DNA of 64,000 nucleotides from Axinella damicornis (taxonomy: Eukaryota; Porifera; Demospongiae; Axinellida; Axinellidae), in contig OZ007509.1 of assembly GCA_963931865.1 (NCBI GenBank), forward strand, positions 1,501,978 through 1,565,977, given 5' to 3'. The number at the start of each line of letters is the position of its first letter. Positions within the stretch are counted from its first letter, which is position 1. A model generated the notes under the pieces. That model was given only the letters and a program-made list of their open reading frames with translations, made no database searches and had not been told where the DNA came from. Positions 35,115 to 47,075 of this stretch are shown here, in pieces. Position numbers and translations under genes: made by a program.

Positions 35115-38100
35115 ACTGATTGCAAGCTTACAACTCCATATACAACACTCATACTGTCAAAGTTGGACAAATATTCCCTCATCAAACATTAGGAGGAAAA
35201 CAAAGTCCCCCACTTTCAAAGTAGTCTGGCCAGATTAGAGTGTGGGTTCCCCAACAGTGCTGGAGCGGTACTCACTGGCAATGTGGGAAGTTCTGCACTA
35301 ATCCTGTTATGCCAGTCTAAACTACACAGCTAATGGAGACCAGAATCTTTTGATCTCTGTAAGAATGGGGCATTGTGTGTGTGATCTGTCCGCAATGGGG
35401 TGTGATTGAGCACTGACTACCTGCACTCTCACAACCACTGGGAATATTCATGACTGCTACTGATGCAATCAGGTAACTACTGTTGGCAACCAGAGTGAAT
35501 GGATCACATCCGAGCCATGCTCTCTGCAAGGAAAGGAAGCTCCCAGTATGTTCTGTTTACACACATTTTCAGAAGAGTTGTTGTGAAGAGAGGAAGGGGC
35601 AGAGGAAGGGGGAGGGGGGGAGGGAGGAAGGGGGAGGGAGGAAGGGGGATGGAGGAAGGGGCAGACGAAGGAGTACTTTGGACACACTTAGAGGGTAGAT
35701 GTGCTGATAGAGTTTGCTGAATAAGAGATTGAGTGAGTCTACGTTGCCCATTTCCTTAATTGGCTGTCATGCCTTCTGCATCCAACACAAACACGCTGAG
35801 ATACTACTCCACAACAACAGCGATGCAACATTTGCACTGCATGCAGCGGATTGGATCCACTAACAAAGTTCACCCGTAACACTTCACTGTTCATATGTAG
35901 CTTCTTCGAATACTTACTGACTACGTCCCATGACCGAAGGAAATGCTCTACGATAGCAATAGTAACGTTAGCTGTTGCAATCGTGTGCTGCACCACATTG
36001 CTTGTATACCATGCATGCTGCCGGATTAAGTCACAATTATGTCATTGTATTAAAGAGGACAAGGTATTAAAACAATCAAATGGACAGTTGAAGATAATTA
36101 TTTAAAACATCCCTTCCACAAATCACTCCCCCCTAAACAAATGTGCTTACACGTATGGGCGGGAATGCTCTCAACTGATTGCCATGGCTAAGCAGTGCCT
36201 TCCTCTTAAAACTTCCTCCCTCCCCCTCACACACGCCTCCCTTGCTTGCTAAACCATCCATTGATTGCCGGGCTCTGGATTCTCTGGTGTGGACAGAATT
36301 GTCATGGCAGGACGGTTTCTCTCTCCTTCCCAGCAAACTCTTGTCATGGCAGGACGGTTTCTCTCTCCTTCCCAGCAACACTCCAAATCTGATGAGCACT
36401 ACGTGCATGTTATTCCAAAAGAGTTTCCTTAAGTTGATCCTTCATCAATTAAGTTACTGTGGAATCTGTGGAATGCCATTATTTTCTTCCTTTCTGTGCA
36501 ATGCATACCAATGCATTGCAAAGACGAGTATGTCTTTGTGCTGACTTGGCTGCACCAAGACTGACTTGGTAGTAAACTAAATGACATCAGCACACCCACA
36601 CACCCAGACAGCAACCACTGTGGCTATACAGTACCTTCCTGTACATCAACCGCACAGTGCCTCCTCCTCCACAGTGACACTCCCAACATTGTTGCAACCT
36701 CATTCACTTGGAGTCACCACAGTAATTCCGATTGCAAATGTCTGGAAATGTAAGCTTCCACTTCCTGATGATCCAACCCTCTGATTGGTCAAAATATGCA
36801 CAAATGACAGTCTGTAGAACAAAGTGGCTTGTAGAACTTGGCAAGGTCAGTATGTTGCCATGACGCACGACAGTTGCCAAACGCATCTTATCATAATTAT
36901 TATCATAAGCTTCCTGTAGGCCACAGTATACCTCCAATAGAGTGTGGGCTGCAGGTTGGAGACTCACCATAGAGACAACAACCTGTTTAGAGGACACCAT
37001 GGAGATGACAACCTGGTCAGAGGACACCTGGTCGGAGGACACTGTGGAGATGACAAACCATTCGGAGGACACCACAGAGACAACAACCTGGTCGGAGGAC
37101 ACTGTGGAGATGACAAACCATTCGGAGGACACCACAGAGACGACAACCTGGTCAGAGGACACCTGGTCGGAGGACACTGTGGAGATGACAAACCATTCGG
37201 AGGACACCACAGAGACGACAACCTGGTCAGAGGACACCTGGTCGGAGGACACTGTGGAGATGACAAACCATTCGGAGGACACCACAGAGACGACAACCTG
37301 GTCAGAGGACACCTGGTCGGAGGACACTGTGGAGATGACAAACCATTCGGAGGACACCACAGAGACAACAACCTGACACTGTGGAGATGACAAACCATTC
37401 GGAGGACACCACAGAGACAACAACCTGGTCGGAGGATACTGTGGAGATGACAAACCATTCGGAGGACACCACAGAGACAACAACCTGGTCGGAGGACACT
37501 GTGGAGATGACAAACCATTCGGAGGACACCTGGTCAGAGGACACCTGGTCGGAGGATACCTAGTCGGAGGACACCGTGGAGATGACAACCCATTCGGAGG
37601 ACACCACAGAGACGACAACCTGGTCGGAGGACACCATGGAGACGACAACCTGGCGGAGGAGGGATTCACCATGGAGACGACAACCTCGTCTGAAGAGGGA
37701 CTCATCGTGGAGATTGCGGGAGGGGGGATGGTAGTACTTGGTACTGACAGGAGGTAGGTGAGCGAGTATGGCCTCCTTGAGGTCAAAGTTCACCCTACAC
37801 TAATAACTGTCCCTGTGCTTGCTGCTGAAAAGTTTGAGGATGCTATGACATCACAATCACCTCATTAATAATGCAACTTTGATGAGATTCATGGCCTCAT
37901 AACTGGCTCCCATAAACAGTAATGAGATTCACAGCCTCAGGTAAACCTAAACATGGCCAGCAGTCACAATAGTAACTCACCTGATGGCAATTATGTGCTT
38001 ACTAGGTATAGTAGTGCAAGATGGCTATGCGTGGAATGTAGCGGAGGAATGAGGACCACCACTTGCTCCAGTCACCGTGACCACCTGCTGGAATTCCATT

Positions 38101-41100
38101 AGTCCATGTGACATCATGTGATGTAAGCATTGCCAACACTTCTGCTGTGAATATGTGTTTAATCTAATGTGAAGTGTCATGTGACAATAAAGGCACCCTG
38201 CAGAGCACTGCATAGCACCAAGTTCTCCTATGTGACATCATGTGATGCATTATGATGTAACACCTGTGATATGTCTAATGTGAAGTAAGCTCCCTCCCGC
38301 AGAGCACTGACGTTTCCTACATATGACATCATATGATGCAACATGATGTAAGCAGCTGTGCCGCACGTCCTTCACTAATGGTGCACAATACTTCGCCCAT
38401 CAAATGGGCTATCATACTGCCAACAGCATGGACAAGGTACAGTGAAAGCAATGGCAACTCTACCGGATGTTCTAATGCTCAAACTCTGAAACCACCGCGA
38501 GTCATTATACAGCCGAGACAGTAAGGCATCGTAATCATGACAGTGTTACTCAGAATCTTCGTACGCCTTGTCTGAGTGCTGTGAGAGCAACAAGGAATGA
38601 TCAATGCTTCCTTTCAGGTCTTTAGGGGGGAAATTTCCCCTCTAAATTTGCAATGTGACTTAACGAGTGCTGCCACGATATATATCCCAGTATATAGAAA
38701 TGTTCATATCGGGACAGCTGTAGATGTTCATATCGGGACAGCTGTAATGTTCATATCGGGACAGCTGTAATGTTCATATCGGGACAGCTGTAAATGTTCA
38801 TATCGGGACAGCTGTAAATGTTCATATCGGGACAGCTGTAAATGTTCATATCGGGACAGCTGTAAATGTTCATATCGGGACAGCTGTAGATGTACTAGCT
38901 ATTAATTGTTATGCTCCTCGTAAACATGTGTACATCGGCTCAGACTGAGACTATACTGTGTGCGTGCTGTTTTCAACAGCCCATGCCAGCAGTGCACTGC
39001 ATTGATAATTGGTACACAGATTAGCAGTTCAGCCATTCCCAGAGGCTGCAAAGGTGTTTCCAAATTCTTCATTTCGATCGACCGAAAACAAAGATCATGC
39101 ACTAGTCCCAACAGTGTCCACCCAGCATACAGGCTAATTACCTCCCAGGGACCAGGCACAGCCTATTGCACAGGAATGACACAACAGCCGCCTGTGCTAC
39201 CTTTGATCCCGGCTTCCTCCACCAACAACCAATTCTGCTACCTTTGATTCCGCCACCATCACCATTAGGACACTTTCTTGGCTCCTCTGGTTTCCGTTTG
39301 CGAAGTGGTACACAACAGCTGCCGCCTCATTCCACCGACACAGAGAAAAGCGTACCCAACTGATACGATTTCTGAAACATTTCCAGAAACAAATTCCTGC
39401 CTGACCCTATTCTTAACCTCATACCCCACAGGAAAGGAAGGAGGGAGGGAGGGAGGGAGGGAGGGAGGGAGGGAGGGAGGGAGGGAGGGAGGGAGGGAGG
39501 GAGGGAGGGAGGGAGGGAGGGAGGGAGGGAGGGAGGGAGGGGATGGACTATCCAGTCGACTTTCTGCATGCAGAACCACAAATGAAGGGAAGTGACCATG
39601 TAAGTGCACTGTGAAGAGTCTACCAATCAGAGGTCTGCAATCAGCCCCTAGACAGGAAGTGGAAGTGCTTAAATTACTATCAGTAATTCATGGCCTGATC
39701 AAATGTTCCTTACCTCCAACATCGCTTCAACACACTGAGCAGTGAGTAGCCTCATTCCCAGGCCTTCTGTTTTTGATTGCTTGCAGTATGCAACACAGAG
39801 GATACTGCAAGTGATCAAAAGCTGGAGGTGTAGAGGGCCTGGGAACGAGGCCAGCAGTGAGTGTTGCAGCAGATATTGAGTTCTTGTCCTCAAAGCCTGC
39901 GTTCCTGCGGCCGCCAGTAATTGCCCACTTGATCAATACCAATTAATACACTAATGCTACAATCCCTTGCGGCACAGAAGTACCATCTGGGGTCCTGAGG
40001 AGCTTGACATATGATCACAGATCCATGATTGATCCAAGCATATCATGTGTCCCGCACATAAGTGCTACTTCTTGCCACTAGTCATGAAGTTACACTTCGC
40101 ATCCCGTTAGTGGGGGGGGGGGGGGGGGAAGCCATCACACAATGAGTACCACAACTAAATGACACCAGCTGTTTTGCCACGTACAGTATTGAATTTTAGC
40201 AACACCACTGGATCTGCGACAAGCCATTGGACTGTGAAACTGGAGCAGCATGGCAGCTGTTCTCAGATTTGTACTTGAGGCCATAAACACCATGAACACT
40301 GAATACCAAGATATCGTCTATCATGACTCTTTGTGTATGCTGCAAAGGGTCAGGCATCGTGTGCATGCTTGGATGCCGCGTAAGATCATCTCGGTATCTG
40401 CAACATGCGCACATCACTACTCGTTGCAAACTATAATGACAGAGGAAGTGTTTGGATGACAAGTGTGATGAGGGCTTGTTACGTAGGTAACTGAATGATC
40501 ACAGAGATCACAATGTGTGGACTTCTTAACTTACGTACCTGCATCTGATGGAGGGAGATACGTTAGTAAATTTCCTCATATCTCAGCTCTGCACACTCCA
40601 AGCAACGAAAGCTGGGAACGGGGCAAGCATGCAGGGCTCACAGAGCTAGAGCAGTTATACAGGAGTCAAACGGTGAGTATAGCCAACATCTTTACATCTC
40701 ACTGCTGTGAAATGTGACAACACCAGAGATTGTGGGTACGTACTTGGGGCTCAGTGTGTCAGCTGCTGCAACTAATCCACAAATGGGACCAGTTACATTC
40801 TCAGCTCAATTACTTCAATTACACATGAGCCAATTTGGTAATGGAAGACAGATTTTTGGGAGTTTTGTATGTTTAGACTTGGAGAGTCAACCATCACATA
40901 GCAAGATCAACGAGCCATTGAAGACCCAACCAGCGTGCTAGACCATCATTGCCTCCCACACCGACAGGTCACCCTAACCAGCTACGTACCGGTATGCGGT
41001 TGCGTTAAGCAGATTATCCCAAGTAGAGTCAAGTGCTCATTCTTGGGGACAGTGAATGGGAGTCGTCCAGGAAATTCCAATTAAACTAATCAAGTGACTG

Positions 41101-44100
41101 TAAAATCAGCCCATCAAAGTGTGGAGTCATGCTCGTACAGCTGCGTAATGTCACTGAAGGGATGTATAGTGTGCAGTGGCAGCACATCTCACACTATCAG
41201 AGAGTGTAGTTCACTTAGCAGCCGTCTCATGGCATACGCTGACTCAGGTATGAGAGACTTTGATGCTACTCACTAATGCTTACAGCCTAGGTAGGTACGA
41301 AACTGAAAGTGCTTCTGAAAAAACAAACGGACATTTGAATTACTCCCCTGCACTAGGGAGGTATGCACACTAGTATGTGTGATGGTACAAACAACTTGAA
41401 TGTGGTCTGGTTCTAAGCCCTTCAATGGAAGCATGGTTGGTTTTCAGCACAGAAAAACCCATGATGGGACACTTCGGTGCATTAGAAAGGCACTTTCAGC
41501 GGGACCAAGGCAGCCGATCAACCTCCACAGCCTATCAATTCAATCTCACAAACATGCCTCAAGGATGTGGGAGTCTAGTTTCGCTCCTAGACCATCCCCC
41601 AGTCTAGCCGCTAGCCCCTCTCGACCGGCCGGTCACGTGCACACATGTGCGACTATGCGATGCGAGCGCATGACCGGCCGGGCAAAGGAGGATCTGGTAC
41701 AGAGATTACTGGTGGGATGAATTCGAACCCAAGCGATTGAAGGTGCTCTTTCAGTGTGTGACGTAGGCAATGAAGCAGCTGTTAAGTAGACCACTGAAGT
41801 TGCTTGCTGGGCTTCAGTAATTGAGTAATGGGACATGTACTGAGTAGGGCTGCGGGGAAGCCCAGCACATGTGAGATCATTGTCAGGTGGACCAATCATA
41901 TTCCACCACTGAATTTCGTACAAAGTGTTATACTACATAGTCAATAGATACAATTGATGAAAATGTCCACTTTTGTCTTAACTTTCAGCTATTGAACTAC
42001 TATACAACATCACTATCTCTGTAGTCAGGCCATCACTAAATCCCCTAGAATTTTGGGGGGAAATTTTTTTTCCCCCTAGTGTCCTTTAGGTCCCGTTCTC
42101 TGCAAACTAGAAACAGCTGCTTCCCACGATTTGCTCAACCATGATCTGTGAACGTAGCTCGCCTTTCTCATAGATGAAGTATGACAAGGCCAGTGGAACC
42201 AGCTGACTGGTCCGGTTTTGGCCAGATCACTCTCTCAGCAAAACAATGATTCATGAAATATAAACTCTGTGTGCACATTGCTTACACTATCGCTCGTGAA
42301 GAAACCAGGGCTATGGGATAATTTGCCCACCGTTAGCTGCGAAATGGCGTGGAAACGAGCTCCTGCGCCATCATGGTCAGAGGCCTATAGACATTATGAA
42401 TACGGCAGAACTTTGCACGTGCACTCTCCTGGACTGTACACACACTAGCCTCATTCCGACGGCCTGGGAAATAGGCTATGCACTCACAAACTGCTTCCGC
42501 TGCCCCTGCTAGTCTCGTGCCCAGACCACACTGGGCACGAGACTATGCCCCTGCTAGTCTCGTGCCCAGACCACACTGGGCACGAGACTATGTCCCTGCT
42601 AGTCTCATGCCCAGACCACACTGGGCACGAGACTATGCCCCTGCTAGTCTCATGCCCAGACCACACTGGGCACGAGACTATGCCCCTGCTAGTCTCATGC
42701 CCAGACCACACTGGGCACGAGACTACGCCCCTGCTAGTCTCATGCCCAGACCACACTGGGCACGAGACTACGCCCCTGCTAGTCTCATGCCCAGACCACA
42801 CTGGGCACGAGACTATGCCCCTGCTACTCTCATGCCCAGACCACACTGGGCACGAGACTACGCCCCTGCTAGTCTCGTGCCCAGACCACACTGGGCACGA
42901 GACTATATGCCCCTGCAGGCCATCCAGTTCAATACATACATACACACATGCTCAAACAACTATGTGGGTTGTAAGGTTACAAATTCTTTCCTCCTCTGAG
43001 GAGGAAACAGCAAAATGTTCTCCCTTTACGAGGGGAATATTTGATACTTCCTGCCCACTAAGTGAAAGCACACAGCAGAGTTACACCTAGCCTCGTTCCC
43101 AGGCTGTCCTGGGAACGAGGCTAAGTTACACCATGCAACTTTACTCACCAAGGATACACAGTGAAGCCAGCAAATATCAAGTCTTGTCTTGTTTGCTACC
43201 ACACTAGCTGCCACTTGTTGTGGAGGGCATGCATAACCTCGTTCCCAGGCCTTCAAAAACTGGCAGTGTAAAAGGCCTGGGAACGAGGCTGGCATACAGC
43301 TATCTATAGACTAATAATTATGCTATGTATCTTGGGCTAGGAATGAGATACAAAGCTGGGATTTGCACCATTGTGATCAGCATGAATGGAGCTGTCCATT
43401 TTGCCGTAGGTTGAATTCTGACCCAAAACCATGAAAAACCATGAGTTATAGCCTTTGGTCAAGTGTGATTTTTTGACAAAAATGAGACCGAAACATTTCA
43501 GGACATCATTTGAAAGCTCCTTTTATGCTGACCTCAATGGCACTATTCACAGCATCATATCTTATTCACGTACCCATACCTAGTGCAACATTCTTTTCCA
43601 AGTCTATTCCCAATAACATCTTGGTCCATTTTCAACAGAAAGGGCACATCAGTCACCCTGGAATACGGAGTGCTATTCTGCCAAATTTGGTTTAATTCCA
43701 AAATTGGTATGTCAAAATGTGCCATAATTGGTGGTTTCCAAAATGTGCCTCCAGGTTGAGAATGAGACACACACGGCTGATGCTACATCCAGCCTTACAT
43801 ATCATCTGGGTTCCCCTCCTCATCAATCACCATTCACACTTGGCCTACATCCTTTCGTACCTCACAACTGCAGCAGCTAGCTCTACACAACGAACTGTGC
43901 GCTTACCTCTGAAGGTGGTGTGCTTGGTGACGGGGTTACCCTGCTCATCAATCATTCTCTCCGCATTGCCGTGGTCAGATGTCACCAGCATCACATAGCC
44001 ACACTCCTCACAAGCACGCTTTACCTCACCTATGGCTTTGTCTGTGAAGGAGGGAAGGAGGGAGGGTGAGGGAGGGAGGGAGGGAGGGAGGGAGGGAGGG

Positions 44101-47041
44101 AGGGAGGGAGGGAGGGAGGGAGGGAGGTGGAACGAAGGATGAGAGCAGAGAGGCCACTGCCATTCTAGAGTTGCATCAAACTTGGAGTCAGAAGCTCGGC
44201 AGTTGTATTTCATACTCTACCATTTTTGTATGACATTTAGTCCCTGTGATTATCAGTGTTAATACCTTAGGCCGCTTCATGTGTGTACCTAGCCTCGCTC
44301 CCAGACCTTCTCACCCCAGCGTTTCTAACTTGCAGTACTATTCATTGCAAGTGACAAACGCAGGTGAGAAGGCCTGGGAGCGAGGCTAGTGGGTACCTTC
44401 ACATGCTGGGTGCTCACAAGGCACCAGTGTGCATCCCCCGAGCACGTCACTCACCAGTGGCAGCGCATGCCTTCACCGCTTGCTCGTACACGCCTGTGTG
44501 GCCCACCATGTCGGGCGGAGCAAAGTTGCACATCACAAACGGGTACTTCCCACTCTTGATCGCATCCACCATCTGCAAGAGGTTGCAAACGTCAAACGTT
44601 CACGCCATACATATAATCTACTAACCAACTGTGGTAATGACAGGGACTGCCTCACTCACCGCCTTGCCAACACCTTCAGCACTCATCTCTGGCTGGAGGT
44701 CGTAGGTGGGGACTTTGGGAGAGGGCACCATCAGTCGGTCCTCACGGTCAAATGGCTTCTCAATCCCACCATTGAAGAAGAAAGTCACATGAGCATACTT
44801 CTCCGTTTCTATACAGTGGGGTGGGGGGGAAGGACTCTGTAATCTCACGACCCTATTACTTGCAGAGAGGTACTCCTTGTGATTGCTTTGTTGATTGCCT
44901 TCTCTTCCAGGAAACCACTGGGTCAAGTATGTACAAATTGTCACAGCATTTTCTGTACTTTCCCATGTATTGTTGAGAGGCAAGCAAATACCAGCCCTCT
45001 CCGTCTGGCAGGCACAGCTGAGTCACATGGCGGAGACTTTGTGTACTGGGTCAGCTACCTCGAGCCTGCTAGACTAAACTCCCTATTCAATCAATTATTA
45101 GCTTGTAGTATGCAAGACTACATTAATTACAGAATGTCATCCCAGACCTACGCACCTGCACAGTGGAACTGAGGTATGGAAGGCCCGGACATGAGGGTAC
45201 CTCAGTCCCTAGGATGCCTGACCTACGCACCTGCACAGTGGAACTGAGGTATGGAAGACCCGGACATGAGGGTACCCCAGTCCCTAGGATGCCTGACCTA
45301 CGCACCTGCACAGTGGAACTGAGGTATGGTCGACCCAGACATGAGGGTACCTCAGTCCCTAGGATGTCTGACCTACACACCTGCACAGTGGAACTGAGGT
45401 ATGGAAGACCCGGACATGAGGGTACCTCAGTCCCTAGGATGCCTGACCTACGCACCTGCACAGTGGAACTGAGGTATGGAAGACCCGGACATGAGGGTAC
45501 CCCAGTCCCTAGGATGTCTGACCTACGCACCTGCACAGTGGAACTGAAGTATGGTCGACCCGGACATGAGGGTACCTCAGTCCCTAGGATGCCTGACCTA
45601 CGCACCTGCACAGTGGAACTGAGGTATGGAAGACCCGGACATGAGGGTACCCCAGTCCCTAGGATGCCTGACCTACGCACCTGCACAGTGGAACTGAAGT
45701 ATGGACGACCCGGACATGAGGGTACCTCAGTCCCTAGGATGCCTGACCTACGCACCTGCACAGTGGAACTGAGGTATGGTCGACCCAGACATGAGGGTAC
45801 CTCAGTCCCTAGGATGTCTGACCTACGCACCTGCACAGTGGAACTGAGGTATGGAAGACCCGGACATGAGGGTACCTCAGTCCCTAGGATGCCTGACCTA
45901 CGCACCTGCACAGTGGAACTGAGGTATGGTCGACCCAGACATGAGGGTACCTCAGTCCCTAGGATGCCTGACCTACGCACCTGCACAGTGGAACTGAGGT
46001 ATGGAAGACCCGGACATGAGGGTACCTCAGTCCCTAGGATGCCTCACCTACGCACCTGCACAGTGGAACTGAGGTATGGACGACACGGACATGAGGGTAC
46101 CTCAGTCCCTAGGATTCCTGACCTACGCACCTGCACAGTGGAACTGAGGTACGCTCTTCTTGGACAGCCACTCGGCGATGGTGTTGGTGGGGATCTCGGG
46201 AGGGAAGAGAACTGGAAATGGGAACTCCTTCTTGTACTCCGTCATCGTGTACACAGACTGTGGGTGTGGGGGTGTGGGAGATGTGAGGAGTGTGATAGAG
46301 TGAGTGTGGGAGTGTGCGTGTATGTGTGCCACACAGTGTCTGTGCTGCATAAACTGCTGACTGACCAGGCCCATGGGGATGGTATCAGCGTCCAAACTGG
46401 TGTGTGTGGGTGTGTATGTGTGGGTGTGCATGTGTGGGTGTGCATGTGTGGGTGTGCATGTGTGGGTGTGCATGTGTGGGTGTGTATGTGTAGGTGTGCA
46501 TGTGTGGGTGTGCATGTGTGGGTGTGTGTGGGTGTGCATGTGTGGGTGTGTATGTGTGGGTGTGTATGTGTAGGTGTGCATGTGTGGGTGTGTGTGGGTG
46601 TGCATGTGTGGGTGTGTATGTGTGGGTGTGCTGACTGACCAGGCCCGTGGGGATGGTGTCCGTGCCAAACTGTGGTTTGATGCCCACAGCCTCCACAATC
46701 TGCCTCATCCTGTCAGCCCTGAAGTCAATGAACACCAGAGTGTCGTTGTCTGTAGAGGAGGGGGGAGAAGGGGGAAGGCTAATTGTCAAGCAACTACAAG
46801 ACATCAATATGGTGTTCAGAAAGCAAAAGAATCGAGATAAAAGAGCAGTTGAAGTCTCAACCTGAGGGCTGCCACAAGATCAAAGTTCAAGGTTATGGGT
46901 AGCATCACATGATATCCATGTGACCCACCTCTGATGATCCCCTCAGTGTTCATGATGAAGGGCTTCATGAACTCATCTGTCTGTCTCTCCTGGCCTTCCC
47001 TCTGGTAGCGCTCCTCCATTTTCTGTCAGGATGGAGGGTGT

Positions 47042-47075
<34 letters not shown>

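Larger units (their letters stand above)
35052..43906. other. iPGM intron 11 (8.9 kb), repeat-filled
   Basis: It holds, in order, a TG/CCCT microsatellite (35052-35105), a purine-rich tract (35590-35670), a large minisatellite (36960-37670), a 24-bp minisatellite (38696-38890), (GGGA)n (39437-39541), foldback elements (39748-39852, 43088-43123, 43226-43290), a 45-bp hairpin array (42501-42905) and repeats A/B (43325-43765). I found no convincing nested gene. Stretches 40140-41900 and 35700-36700 are non-repetitive but show no recognisable coding signal. Confidence 0.65.

Noticed and set aside
36704..37786. 360-codon minus-strand frame and two + strand frames of about 145 codons
   Set aside because: Minisatellite with periods divisible by three inside iPGM intron 11; all frames are open together, as expected for a repeat and not for a gene.
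42501..42905. Possible CRISPR-like array
   Set aside because: The units have no variable spacers, the spacer is a constant 9 bp, and the context is an animal intron.
42478..43090. Three overlapping frames of 153-181 codons with a 15-residue repeat
   Set aside because: They are the 45-bp hairpin array read in three frames.
44600..44660. Unusual substitution in the i[15 protein letters not shown] motif (Pro where bacterial enzymes have Asn)
   Set aside because: I believe other eukaryotic iPGMs also carry Pro here and metal-binding Asp and His are kept, so I do not treat it as abnormal.
45163..46638. 491-codon open frame on the + strand (and a 287-codon one on the minus strand)
   Set aside because: It is read-through of the 75-bp minisatellite derived from the iPGM exon 8 junction, followed by a TG repeat; no start or splice context and no domain.
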